Shown here: in pieces, positions 11,560 to 23,600 of the stretch
Layout: each line of letters starts with the position of its first letter
Position numbering within the stretch: position 1 is the stretch's first letter
Assembly (NCBI GenBank): GCA_045837725.1
Contig: JBEWZL010000123.1
Span: 186,001-250,000 of the forward strand
Direction: 5' to 3'
Length of the DNA: 64,000 bases
Source: Vermamoeba vermiformis
Lineage: Eukaryota > Tubulinea > Echinamoebida
Notes under the pieces: generated by a model
What the model was told of the DNA's origin: nothing
Seen by the model: only the letters and a program-made list of their open reading frames with translations
Database searches by the model: none
Made by a program: the position numbers and the translations under genes

Positions 11560-14500
11560 ATGAGTACGAATGCTGAAGAACAGGAAAGCGGCTTCTCCAG
11601 GCCACCATTTACGACGTCAACCAGTGTTCGTAATTTGGTCGGTTTCTTCAAGGAGCTAGAGGATAAAGCTGCGAAAGAGCAGTCGAATAAATCCAAGAGA
11701 TTAACGACCAACTTGACCTCGCCTCTTTCAAGGTAAGAAATAATTTGAAAATCAATAATAGCATAATAACGGACACGCAAAAAATGAAACTAAACTAAGG
11801 ATTATCAATCCTATCGATAGGGAAGTCTCAACGCAGATCTTCCGCAAAAGGAAATTTAAAATTAAATATGATAACGAGCGTTGCAATTTTTTATTGATTA
11901 TAATAATATTAAACGGCAAGCGTAAATGAATTTAACGAAATTAGCTTGATTTTTGATTCCTCCGGTACGCGGGATTCAAGCGTTGCGCTAATGCACGAAA
12001 TCTTTATTTAGAATAATTCGGGTATTAATATTGACGATTATTTTTAGCCCTCGAGGACACAAGCCTGCTTCTTTGACAAAGAGCTCTGGCGAGATACTTT
12101 CAGCAAGAGGTCCCAACCGCAGCGAGATCGTGACTCGTCACAAACCTCAAACCTCGCAATCATTAGACGTGCTCGATTTATCTATGCCTGACGGGTATGA
12201 TTTATATTAATATTTTATGAATCAAATGAATCAAATGCAAAAGATTGGATCTGATTTCTGAAATTAATTAAGCGCTGTTCCGGTCGTCAAATTTAACACC
12301 AACCCGAAATTGGAAGTCAAAAAACAGTCGGACCTATCCCGGTCCAGCGATATTAAACAAAATCCAGCGGAAGAAAAGAATACGACAGATACTCAGTCGA
12401 GCGGTTCAGTGAATATTGAACAGCCAACAAAAAGCCCAAGTAATTCTTCAATAACAGTTCTAAGTGAGACTAATATTGACGAAGGTAAAAATTGCAAGAT
12501 AAAGAGAAAAAGGACAAGGAAAAAGACGTGACAAAAGATACGGACGTCGATCACAAATCATCTTTGAATCACGATGAGCCGAATCGATCGTCTGTTCGAT
12601 TTGACGTCAAGCCATTGCCAGATGAGGATGCTTTTAATGATGATGATACCGTTGGTATGCGACAGTCAGCGAGCGGTTCAGCAGTACACAGCCCCACATC
12701 ATCATTGGTAGACAGTCCGTCATTTATTTCGCTGCCCGATGAGACGCGCAAACGAAGGTCACGGTCACGAGGATCGGGCAGAGTAGAGAAGACGTCCAAT
12801 GAGGTTAAGAAAGATGCAGCACGAAGTCGATCAAAGAGCAAGACTGAGGGCAATAAAAAGAAAACAGACTCGTCACCCGACAGTGGATATTCGTTCAAAC
12901 GACGAGAGGATCTAGACAAAGATAAAGAATCTAAAAGGAAAAAGAAAGAAGAAGAGGAGCGCAAGAAAAAAGAGGAGGAAGAGGCCAAGAAAAAGAAGAA
13001 AGAAGAAGAGGAACGAAAGAGACGAGAAGAAAAAGAAGTGGCCAAAAAAGAGAAGAGCGAGAGACGCAAGTCGCGCAAAGGATTGGTGCCGCCCTTGTCC
13101 ATCAAAGGCAAAGACAAAGACGCGTTCAGTAGTGAGCCTAGCAGCAAGACTTTGATGTCGCGTGACAGCAAAGATGACTTGCACATTCGTTCAAAATCAT
13201 CTGTGGCCGAAGAACGCGGAGGCATCAAGTCCAAGAAGTCAATGCCCTCTTTAAAGATCAAATCCATCTCACCACGTGGCGAGAGGAAAGGTTCTAATCC
13301 GCCGCTGAAGGATAACAACAGCAAGACGAGTTCCGGTACCGAGTCAAGCAGCACGAAGCCCTCGCCGATCCAACTTCCTCCCAGAGATGTTGAGCCTAAA
13401 AGTGAGCCAGCAGTGAGGACAGATAGACCGAGAACTCGCAGTCTGCACAGATCCGCTTCTACTGAAAATTTTGAAAAACAAACACGCAACACCAAAAATA
13501 CTCCTGAACCACCTCCCATTCCAACGCCCGACGGTGCTGCGTCATTCAGAGTGCGCAAGAGAAGTTTGAGCACGAATGAACTCAAGGGTGATGGCACTGA
13601 CCAGGCCCTGACGAGCACTGAGCCCATTTCAATCAACAAAATGGCGAGTGAGAGCAAGCAACGCGAGGATACTTATGTAAATATTTTGAAGAAGAGTATC
13701 CGTGAAATTTTGTTGGGTACGAACACGAAGATTGAGCGCGAGGAGCTGACCAAGGTAAGTTCCTTCGAGCCTTTATATTTTGATATTAACACCGCTTAGA
13801 TCCGTTATGAAGAAGAGGCTTCGAGCTCTGAAGAAGATGACGAAGAAGATGTAAATATTTGGGAAGAACCCGAGGACTCGGAGAAGAACATTCGTTACGA
13901 CACGCGCGACGAGACTTTGAATCAATTGCTGCTACGACGCGCTGTGCCAGCCAAAGAAGGCTCGCGCAGTTTGGAGATCAGATGTGCCACTCTGAACAAG
14001 CTCGTTGAACGCTTGACATACGCTGATTATAGCGTGGATGACAAGGTTTTCATGCGCATCTTCTTGGCTACTTTCGAGTCATTCACCACACCGCAAATAC
14101 TGTTCAAGAAACTCCGACAACGCTTTGCCGTTCCTTCTGGCCAGTACTCAAAGATCGTTGAGCAACAGATCCAGACACGTGTTTGTACAGTCATGAAGGT
14201 AAGACTGATTTAACGTGGTTGTAACATAGTCTAACGTGTGCGTAGTATTGGATCGATAATTATCCGAGCCGCAAGTTGACCAAACAAATGATTGCACGAT
14301 TCCGTAACTTCATCAACACTGAGCTGAAAGAACAAGCGTACAAACCACTGCGCGATATTTTAGAGCAGAGTTTGAACAAGCGAGTACGTACTTATCGAGC
14401 CTCACTCACATCATGATATGGCCTAACGTTCTAATTTAGATTGAGACCAACAGACTGCTGCGCGAGCGTGTGCGCATTGACATGACCACGGACATTATTC

Positions 14501-15430
14501 CGCCATCACTGGCGAGCAACACCAAGGTCTACGATCCGGTGCAGTACTTCACTGAAGAAGACATTGCAAGTCAAATTACTTACGTGGACTACGAGGTCTA
14601 TAACGCAGTGCAGCCGTGGGAGATTATTCGCCAGATTTGGCGCTCACCAATGACCACGCGCTCACCCATCAAAGAAATGATTCAGCGCTTCAATTCCATC
14701 ACAAACTGGACTCTCGTCACCATTTTATCGCAGAACACACCCAAAGCACGAGCACAGCTCTACTCCAAGTTCGTTAAGATTGCCAAGGTGCGTACTTTTG
14801 ACCGTTGTTGCACCGTTAACGTGTGTTTAACATGTTTTTTTCATTCAGCAACTGCGGGAGATGAACAATTTCAACGGAGTTATGGCCATTATTGGAGCAC
14901 TGAACAACAAGGCCATTACTCGACTGACGCAGACGAGGAGTTTGTTGAGCAAGAGAACTCAAAAGGCACTCGAGAAACTCGATCAGTTGTTGAACATGCG
15001 CGGTAACTTCCGTTCTTATCGTGATCTGCTGTCAGATCTAGATCCACCTGCCATTCCATTCATGGGTCTTATCTTATCGGACTATACCTTCATTGTCGAG
15101 GGCAACGCCAGCACAGTCGACGGCATGATCAATTTCGCCCAGCGCAAGTTGATGTGGACCAACTGTCTCGAGCTACTGATGAAGTTCCAAAATGCAAGCG
15201 AGACTGACGCGCCTCAACACTGGGCCGCTGAACGATTGATTGCCAAGACACCGCAGTGGACCGATGAATTGGCATTTGAACGCTCGTGTGCAATTGAACC
15301 TGATGGCGAATCAGTGCGTCGCGATGACGTGAGCAGCATATCAATCCTGGCTGCGAAGACCACCGAACGGTCAACGAGCACTGAGAACAACGAACGCAGT
15401 GAGGACTTGGCGTTGAGTAGCTCAAAGTAA
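11560..15430 (+). CDS. Ras guanine nucleotide exchange factor (RasGEF_N + CDC25 domain)
   Basis: This protein activates Ras by GDP/GTP exchange. The start is MSTNAEEQESGFSRPPFTTS (ATG at 11560). A long disordered region follows, including a Lys/Glu-rich coiled-coil-like run around 12910-13060 and Ser/Pro-rich stretches to about 13750. The RasGEF_N module begins near RYDTRDETLNQLLLRRAVP and runs through VFMRIFLATFESFTTPQILF. The catalytic CDC25 domain is clear: QLTYVDYEVYNAVQPWE-like helix, FNSITNWTLVTIL, MNNFNGVMAIIGALNN, AIPFMGLILSDYTFIVEGN. It stops at 15430. Around 12480-12531 the frame changes by -1 with no canonical intron; an A-run (GTAAAAATTG) lies there, so a one-base sequencing error or a weak 53-nt intron are the simplest explanations. 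Domain calls are firm; the join in the linker is not. Confidence 0.9.
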
Positions 15431-16540
15431 GCTCACCTTATTGTAGTTTAGTGTTATTTATTTGTATATCCGCGCGTCATTGTGTAAATGTGTAAATAAA
15501 CAAAATAGAAGATGCGATCAATACTTAGTGTGCTGATCATCACTGAAAAAATACCAATCAAAGTTCGCTTTCTTGTTGTCAAAAAAAAAATACTCATTTA
15601 CCAGATCTGACAAAACTGGTGAGTCTCTCAACGTCGTGAATGGGTAATTCTTTTGCTTATACACCTTTTCACGAGTCCATTCGGCTAAGTGATGGACGCA
15701 CCTTCATCTAGATCAGCGCTCAGATCATGTTATTTGCACGGACAGAATGCAATTTTTCTATGCGAAGCGGAAGGGGGGGAAAATTTCTACCTGACAAAAT
15801 TATATATGAATTCAAAAGCGCTGCTACGCCAAATAGTTTAAGTGAAGTAATATTGCCCAATAACAGTTGCTATTAGTTTATTTGTCAGTATAATGGTACA
15901 GTTGGAATTGGATTTAATCCGAACTTGAGGGATTAAACTGCGACCGCTCTAATAGTCCTCTGGGAACTCACCCTCAATAGGGAGTCTGGGGAATTTAGGC
16001 AAGGGAAGAAGGTCGATGGGATGTCGAGGAAAGTCGGGGCCAGGTACAGGGAAGAAGGACCAGGCATGGGATCAGCGGGAGGCCAAGTAGATTCAACGGG
16101 GACAAAATATGAGCCGTCCATAATTAATTTTATGATGTGTGCTGTTAGTAATACACGAAAAAATTTGAATGAAACGAAAAAACCTTTGGTACAAAACCTC
16201 TGTCTTTCTATTTTTGGATCCCTAAAACGAACGTGATTCCGAATAATGCAAATTTTACAATGCCGTTCAGTATAATCTTGAAACATAATAATTTTAGATG
16301 TACATAGTTAACTAGCTCATAAACTCATCGCATCACTGTCAGGAAAACCAGGGCCACCGAAGTTTCTTGAGTCTGCCGTTCGCAAAAAATGTCAATGGGA
16401 GTCAATAAATATTGCGAACAACATTTTACTATTTACAAACCAAGTATTTACACGCACGAGTTCAATATCAGTATATGTACAAGATAACAACAAAATCCAA
16501 CGCTTCATCGTTGACGTATTCTACAACAGTTCAATTCAAT
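15431..16540. other. 1.1-kb gap between convergent genes
   Basis: This lies between the 3' ends of the RasGEF (+) and the U-box gene (-). An exon-like, GC-richer ORF piece on the minus strand (about 15933-16120) reads MDGSYFVPVESTWPPADPMP and is followed by a GTGAGT donor-like site. I found no partner exon and no recognisable domain. The rest is AT-rich and featureless. Confidence 0.35.
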
Positions 16541-19006
16541 TCAATCCAAGTGCACACGTTGCAGCTCGTGACTTTTGAACTGCGCTGAACACGTAGGACA
16601 CGCGAATAAATTGCTGCCTGGCACTTGCGAGACACATCCGCGACACGTCACTAACAAACATCGGTTAGATACTATATAAGGTAATAATGGAAGGTTATTA
16701 TTATAAACTTACAGTGGCTGCAAGGATAAGCTACGCCCCAAGTAATGTCTCGACTGCATCTGCCACACAATCGCGCGGGTTTCACTCGTTTGGCCCGTTC
16801 TTCGTCCTCATACACGTCTTCCATATCTGGCGCAATCTCGTCAAATCTCCGCTTCACTCCGCGACCCTTGCCGTTCACTGAACTGTTATTACAAGCCACG
16901 TGATCATTCGGCAATGCTGATGTTTGATTTGTCAGCCATGTCGTAGTATTGTGCATAGGTGTCGTATTCATGTTGGAGTAGTTGGTTGGTTCGAGTTGTA
17001 GGTTCGGCAAGGATACGGATCCAAGCACATGACTTTTCGCAGAATTAGTTTCGGATTGTTGAAACAGCGTGTTTGGCAGCAGTCGTGTGGCATAAATCGA
17101 ATTAGATGATAGGCTAAGTTGTTGTAGCAGCCGTTGAGAATTATAGCGATCTAAATCCGCTTTCAGGGCTAAATCTGGCAAAACTTGAGCAGCAGTCATT
17201 GGCAGACCAGTAAATGGATCTGTTCCGTGATTGATCAGGTGTCGTGTGACTTGATAAGGTTAAGGAAAAGAAAAATAATTGAAAAATTTTTTGACATAAT
17301 TTCAATCCTTGACCAAACGTTGACTAAGGAATTGACGTTCAATTTCAAAAGAATATCTGTGACTAATTATGACTCATATTTGAATAAGGATACTAGTTGA
17401 CCTATCCACGACGTGTTTGGATGGTAAAATGACCGGATCTGACATGAGATGAAAAGTGATCGGATCGAGGAACTTGTCAGGCACACCATAGGCTTGTTCA
17501 GTGTTCGTGGGCAGACCAAATGGTGATGGTTGCTGGTCTGACGAGTTCCCAGCATGATCTATAGCCATAGACGAGCTACGCAGGTCAACATGGAAACTTC
17601 CAACGGTGTTACTGGCCGTTGACAACTGCATGGCCCTGGTTGAAGAATCCGATTCCTCCGCTCTGCCCGCATCAATCGTAGGCGAAGAATTGTTTTCTGG
17701 ACTATAACTCGACTGCAGCATGTTGTTGAGATTGGTGCGGGTGGATCCGTTATTCGTGTTGCCGCTGAGCAAATGATTCAACGAGGAGCTGAAGACAGGT
17801 GCACCCTGATTGAACGCTTGTCGTCTAGCACGATGTTGTTGCAGTGCTTGTTCGAATGCAGCATTCAGTGAGGGTGGATTGTGTCGCGAATACGTCGCCC
17901 AGATCCGTACTTGTTTTAACGCCAAACTGCCCGCATTAAGTGCTACACAAATACTATTAGCCAACGTGTCCCATATCATGATTAGCATCATTTTTTGTTT
18001 GAGTGCCTAATAGGTAATTTTGTTCGAGGAAATTCTGGCTTACATTTTTGTAATCGAATTTTGATGGCTCTGACTTTGTGCATGAGTGAAGTGTTGCGCT
18101 CAAATGGCACGATATTAGCCACTCGATCGCGCGGCAGTTGAGCGATGAGTGCCTGTGCCTCGTCAGTACCAGCACTTGAGTACTGAGTTGAATCCATTCA
18201 TCTGCGCATAATTCCCTCCACTAGTGTTATTATCGACGGTGCGTGATCGACTCAATCGCACGATATTATCGCCCTAATTAGGCAACAAACGTAATGTCAG
18301 TAAAAAACATAATTATTATATTTGTATTGCTAGTGTAGATTATTCGTTGCAGTAATTCTGTGTAATACGTACGATATTATTAAGGCTATTTAAAGTGATG
18401 CAAGGCTTGAAATAATGTTGCAATTGAGCTGCTTTTGATGGATCCCACTCGTGTTCTGACACATAGACCGAGGCCACTTGGGCTAACAAAGATATAAATA
18501 ACGTACCGATATGTTATAATAAGGTACTATATGCTTACTACATTGAGCAGAGACTTTTGGAGAAAGATCCAGCGCATAAAGTTCGATCCAGTACCTGCAA
18601 ATAGATTAGCAATTGGCGCCATAAAATTCTGAATAAATAACTTACGGAAATGAGAGTATTATATCTATTGGGGGCTTAATAAAACCTGGTGTCATAAAAC
18701 CTGAAGAAGTGATAAATTATTGAGATCTGCGTCTCTTGATCAATTTAATTATGATCTTACCTCTATCGCCCTCGATTATATTATTTGTTTCGTATCCGTC
18801 TACAGAAACAGCAGCATCACAATGAATGCTGCAACCTAAGAAAATTATTAAAATCAATTATATTTATATTTGAAGTTCAAAAAAGATTTGCTCGATTTAA
18901 TACGTGACAAATTTTGTATTTAAATAGCTATATTGTATAATTATTTCAAGGCAAAATTAGCGGGTTAATTACCTAGATCTGAATAAGCGAAATTTATCAA
19001 TGACAT
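16541..19006 (-). CDS. RNF37/UBOX5-like U-box E3 ubiquitin ligase
   Basis: This is a predicted E3 ligase of the UBOX5 type. Small 5' exons give MSLINFAYSDLG, CSIHCDAAVSVDGYETNNII, FMTPGFIKPPIDIILSFP and YWIELYALDLSPKVSAQC, matching the N-terminal beta-sandwich of RNF37. The U-box is LDPITFHLMSDPVILPS, then STITRHLINHGTDPFTGLPM and a helix beginning AQVLPDLALKADLDRY. A zinc finger ends the protein (LCGRCSRDITWGVAYPCSH, then FACPTCSAQF), as in UBOX5; TGA is at 16541. The Asn/Ser-rich linker (17374-17830) is disordered. The upstream frame reaches a TGA at 18165-18163, and the downstream frame is +1 from that codon. A 55-nt intron with a weak GTCGAT donor would also join them, so the N-terminal join is uncertain. 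Confidence 0.82.
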
Positions 19007-19347
19007 GACTGCCTATTAAGGCTATTTGTGGCAACTGTATTGTTAAAAATGGGTATAACTACCCATCAGAGTTGATAGTTAATCTACGTCCAAACAGCAA
19101 ATCCAACGTGATCGGCTACTTCTAGAACAAGGAATAATTTCAACGACTAACAGCTTCTCATTCCAGTAGTTTCCAATATGCTAAGTTGGTGCCGATGATG
19201 TCTTCTGGAATATTGAACTAAGTTCGAAAAATTAGTCATTTTTCCGGTTTTCCAGAAACCACGTGGTTCTGGATCTGGATTCGGCAATCTTTTTTTATTT
19301 AAACATTTGAATAAGCGCTTTTATCAAAAATTGTTATTTTTTTCTTA
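19007..19347. promoter_or_regulatory. Promoter region of the U-box gene with CACGTG palindrome
   Basis: This 341-bp gap is upstream of the leftward U-box gene. At 19252-19272 lies the near-perfect palindrome CCAGAAACCACGTGGTTCTG(G), whose core ACCACGTGGT (19258-19267) is perfect and contains an E-box. It is about 250 bp from the start codon. Confidence 0.35.
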
Positions 19348-21359
19348 TTATTCTTCGCTTTGTTCTTGTTCTTCGACAGGGAACGACGGTGTCAGACCAG
19401 CCGTCAGATTCTCCAACAAATTTTGTGCAGCCTCAGTAATTTGGAAACTGCCGCCCTCGGCTCTGTATTTTTCTACGGCTTGTTTAATTAACTCTGCTCG
19501 GGCCTCGTCTTTGAAGGCAGTGGCGAGATGCGTTACGCGCACTTTGGAGTTGTATTTCAGAGCGTTTACTGCATTATCCACGTCACCCAATTGAATATAG
19601 GCTCCAAATATAATGGGACTATAATAGTTTAAGTGTTAGATAGCAATTTAAAACCATTGACTGAATTCCAATACTCGGATCGGATGCGCACTTACCCGAA
19701 TGGTTTGAGCGATTTAAATTGTGAAGTGAAGCTGGAGCTCTTAATATGATCGATGACCTCTTGGGCCTTGCCGAGTTTCAACATACAAAATAGCTTGGCT
19801 GTAACATACAATAGCGTTAGCTCAATGACAAAACAACCTCGAACATCGGTCCAAACATTGCCTGGTGTTCAACAATAAATTCTATTAATAGAGTGCGTAC
19901 CTTCTTCAAAGTCAACAGCGTTAGGTTTCTTAGGAGGATAAGTCTTGAGCACTGCTTCAGCTGCGTCCCACTCTCCGCGATGAGCGTGGTATTGAACCAT
20001 CGCTGCGATGATTTTATCTGAGGGGTTTAATCTGCACAATATGTCATATTAGCACGATGCACGCGCTTAATGTAAATGACGCTACTGTTACTCACTTGAA
20101 GTGTTTAGTCAATACGCGCACTGACTCGTTGAATGCCTCTTCGAATTCTTTCGTGTCACCAGTCACTGGCTTGGGTTTGGGAATCTCTTCAGTCGCGCCT
20201 TCTTCGTCTTCTTCTTCTTCTTCTAATGTTCGACAACGATCGTCGTTAGTAAAGAACTCATTCGAAACACGACGCAAGGCCATACCTTTAGCTTCTTCAG
20301 CGGGCTTTTCTTCAACAGGGCGAGGACCAACAGGTGAATTGTAGGCCACTCGTCGTGACTCTAAAGCGTAGTATTCAAAGAGTGCGTGCATTGAGTTTGA
20401 AGTAGGCCAGAAGCGGCACCAAGTAGTACCGAGCACTTGATTGAGCAATTGTGGAACTCCAAGTCTAATAGACACGATGTCGTTAATATATATTGTCGGC
20501 AAAGGCTAGTACTATGCATACCTGGCTCCAGTTCGGCATAAAAGTCCAATAATAACAGGGCCCATATCCATTGATCGGTGTTCTTGCAACCAGAAAATAC
20601 CCTAGTAATATTGATGCTTAATTATTTCTGCCGCATTGCTTATGATAGATCTAATTACTTGTAAAGCGATGAGGAAGTGGTCAATATTTTCAGCTTTCTC
20701 TAATAATATTTGAACAGGGCCGTATCGAATGGGATCTTTCGTTTCGTTAATGTGATAGGCAAGTTTCTCGGCAATCTTTATTGTAGGCACATTAAGCCAC
20801 CATGAAAAATCTTCAGGTCGGTGCTGTCAATAAAACATTAATTAGACGATCCACAGAGAACGGTATTTTCAACGCGATCCAAACTTGGTTATCGCGGCTG
20901 TCGTGTCAATCATTACGTACAGTTTCCTTTTTTTCTGTTTTTAAATCTGAGCGTAGAGTGGTCCTCCAAGATAACAATTTGGAGGATGATTGGTAGCTTC
21001 GTGTGTTAGATGCTAAAATAATTATTAGATTCGACTCTAATATGACATAAATATTGTTATTAAATATTAGATAAAATAAATAAATATTTGCATATTTAAT
21101 TTTCAATATCTTCGTACGACAAACAAATACATCTGGATTCGGATTTAATTATTGAATAATAAAAATGCTGCGTGTTATTATTATAAAATATTCGTTTGTT
21201 ACTAACAATGCACTATATCAATAAAATATTTTAATAATATTGAATCGTTATAGGCTGTTTACCTTGACGTAATTTGGCACTAAAAATTGATGCACCTCGT
21301 GAGGAGGTAGAAACTGTCCTCTTCGGCAAAATCCTTACTACCTTAGTCAGAGCAAACAT
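19348..21359 (-). CDS. Mitochondrial PPR/TPR-like helical repeat protein
   Basis: The start exon reads MFALTKVVRILPKRTVSTSS and is joined to ASNTRSYQSSSKLLSW: basic, Ser/Thr-rich and without acids, so a mitochondrial presequence is very likely. The body is made of paired helices (IAEKLAYHINETKDPIRYGP, GPVIIGLLCRTGARLGVPQL, MVQYHAHRGEWDAAEAVLK, AYIQLGDVDNAVNALKYNS) like PPR/TPR repeats. An acidic linker (20160-20230, EEEEEDEEGA) divides it, and it ends SFPVEEQEQSEE. It recalls mitochondrial ribosomal PPR proteins such as mS27, but I cannot assign it with confidence. It has about six short introns. Confidence 0.7.
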
Positions 21360-21882
21360 TGTGTACGTTAACTCTGTCTCTACGCGCTGTAACAAGCCAA
21401 GTCACTATTGTGCCAGGCAAACGGTTTTGGTCGACCCGAAAATTTGACCGTCAAAAATCGGGCACCAAAACTTCACGAACCCAACTTGATTTTTTCAATT
21501 TCTACTTTTCAAGCAAACAACAAGGTAGGTCTATCTTTCGATTTTACTTCTTATTGGACAAAATTTCGCAGCTCTAATGTTTGTACTTCGTTTTCGCATT
21601 TGCTTACTTTAGTAAAATAGAATTCCAGGCCCACTTGATCATACAATAATGATCTTGTTATTGTATTATCTAATTACATTATTTACAATCGTTTAGAATT
21701 ACCCGTAGTATGAAAACTTTTCACATCGAAGGAAATTTGAACTCGATAGTACAGAGCTGCAAATCAAAACCAAATTATAATCTATCATTACCATATTATG
21801 TAGCTAACATTCATTTACAAATCGTTGTATTGCAAGTTGTTTTATTTGGTGGCGCCTTAGCTAATTTGTTTCTTTCGACAGA
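21360..21882. promoter_or_regulatory. Divergent upstream region; likely 5'UTR intron of the next gene
   Basis: This 523-bp region separates two divergent genes. A GTAGGT donor-like site after AAGCAAACAACAAG (about 21525) and the acceptor TTTCGACAG one base before the ATG at 21883 suggest that the rightward gene carries a ~360-nt 5'UTR intron. No ORF is credible. Confidence 0.35.
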
Positions 21883-22385
21883 ATGAACCCATACGGTTAT
21901 CCTGGTGCTTATCCTCCTCCTGGTAAGCCTCATAATTATTCTGGCATATTTTGCAAAAGGAATTCTGCTTTTGATCGGATTTGAGACTAACAATACTTTC
22001 TTGCAGGAGGTTATTACGGTGCTCCCCCCGGCGCTTACCCCGCCCCTGGTGTTTATCCTGGTAAGCGATCATTGCTTGCGACAGCACAACCTCGAAAATC
22101 TTCGTGATTATCGGCTGGAATTTCCATAATTATACGTTTTCTTTGTGACACCGTTTCTTTGATTTGGCTTTCGTGTAATGATCGTAAATTTCCTAAACTA
22201 ATGTCCTTTGTTCCTCAGCTCCTGGTTATGGCGCTCCTGGCGTCTACTACGGACGAAAGTTCAAGCACGGTCACTACCACGGTGGCTATGCTGCTCCCAT
22301 GTACGGTGGCTACGGTGGCTTCGGTCGCAAGTTCAAGCACGGCGGCTTCTACGGTGGTCGCAAGTTCAAGAAGTGGAAGTGGTAA
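21883..22385 (+). CDS. Small Gly/Tyr/Pro-rich basic protein
   Basis: Three exons encode about 90 residues: MNPYGYPGAYPPPG, then GYYGAPPGAYPAPGVYP, then APGYGAPGVYYGRKFKHG and onward to RKFKKWKW. The N-terminal half is a run of GYP/GAP-type units as in XYPPX-rich proteins. The C-terminal half alternates GGY/GGF with RKFK clusters (three copies of GRKFK/GGRKFK). No known catalytic domain is present. A membrane- or nucleic-acid-associated low-complexity role is possible but not shown. Introns are phase 1 and fall between Pro-Gly repeats. Confidence 0.75.
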
Positions 22386-22897
22386 AACACTTGCGCGTAT
22401 GCTGGTCGGAGATCAGACCAGTAACGGAAATGATGAACCACTTGAAAGAGTTCAGTCAGCCGTGAATAGATTATCTAATTGTTTATAAACCCATTAATAA
22501 ATAATTTTTTAATGTAGCTGGTGGCTGGTAGTTAGGTTAGCAGGCTGGGCACGTGGGATCCGATCCAAGCACCAACTTGTGTCGCTTTCACCTTCAACTG
22601 GTTATGACGATCGCACATGAGAACAACTAGAATAACAAAGATAAGTTCAAAGGCAAAACTTCCAACACGTCTCCCGTTCGTCCAATTTCGTAGAAATTCG
22701 AGCTCGTGTCTCTTTTTTCGATAAAGTTGGACAAACGTACGCAGTATTTTGTGAATTAATTGACCCGAACCAATAGGAGCGCATTCTTTGAGCAAGCCAT
22801 CATTCTTTGAAAGTGAACATTGTGCGATAAATAGGAATCGAACCAGATCAGTCCAAACAACCAACCGAACAACACAACTACACTTCTTTCTTATACA
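22386..22897. other. Intergenic, cofilin promoter and leader
   Basis: This 512-bp gap ends in a CA-rich leader (CAACCAACCGAACAACACAA) just before the cofilin ATG. No ORF on either strand looks real. Confidence 0.4.
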
Positions 22898-23518
22898 ATG
22901 GTACGTCATTAATACATTCCTTACGCGATCTCATCTACTGTGTAGTCCCTCGTTAATATACCAGACGCTGTCATCCTCGCGTGGGACGAGATGAAGTTGC
23001 GCAACAAGTACGGCTATTTGATGTTCAAGCTCGAAGGCACTAACACCGTCGTCTTGGATAAATCGGCACCTCCCGGCACCTCCTATGACCAAGTACGTAA
23101 TAACGAGGTGATCATTAATTTCTCCGTTCATTAAATTGCTCCAGTTTTTGGCGGATCTGCCCACCAACGAAGCTCGTTACGCGATCACCCACGTCCACTA
23201 CACGCTTGAAGACGGCTCTCAACGCTCTAAAATGATCTTCTTCCTGTGGTATGTATTCGACATAAGATATTCTACTCAGAACCAACGCTTACACTGTGTT
23301 GCTAGGGTGCCTGAATATAGCAACGTCAAAACCAAGATGCTCTACGCCTCCGCGAAGAACTTGCTCAAGCAATCGTTAAATGGAATCACGTTTGTCGTGG
23401 AAGGACAACAGCTCAGTGACCTGCAGTACGAGGACGTAAGTTAAAAAGTAATCGTCATCGGATGTAGCGACTGACTCTTTGCCAGATCGTTGCAAGATGC
23501 CTCGAGAAGTTCCGCTAA
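22898..23518 (+). CDS. Cofilin / ADF
   Basis: This actin-depolymerising protein severs and disassembles ADP-actin filaments. The first exon is only the ATG (22898-22900), followed at once by GTACGT; the second exon begins SLVNIPDAVILAWDEMKLRN. The ADF-H fold continues with YGYLMFKLEGTNTVVLD, TNEARYAITHVHYTLEDGSQ, SKMIFFLWVPEYSNVKTKML (actin-binding helix with Lys residues) and ASAKNLLKQSLNGITFVV, and ends IVARCLEKFR. At about 140 residues it is full length. Ser2 would be available for phospho-regulation. A C-CAP gene lies 17 kb upstream; the two activities cooperate in actin turnover in other organisms. Confidence 0.95.
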
Positions 23519-23600
23519 ATCGTCTAAAGCCTTGTGAATAGTATCGGATTCTTATATACCATATTCTACCAATAAACTCTTAGTTAAGTAGTTGTTTATT

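Noticed and set aside
12481-12500. 14-nt micro-intron (GTAAAAATTGCAAG) as a new intron class
   Set aside because: There is no room for a branch point, and a one-base homopolymer error explains it more simply. The 15-nt case at 28905 is equally weak.
12569-13657. 362-codon antisense ORF across the RasGEF linker
   Set aside because: It is a Ser/Leu-rich shadow of the low-complexity Lys/Glu/Ser coding strand.
16021-16236. 71-codon Gly-rich plus-strand ORF
   Set aside because: It is the antisense of the exon-like patch at 15933-16286 and shows no motif.
22829-22900. tRNA-like B box (GGTTCGATTCC on the minus strand)
   Set aside because: It lies in the cofilin leader, and no A box or acceptor stem could be found at the right distance.
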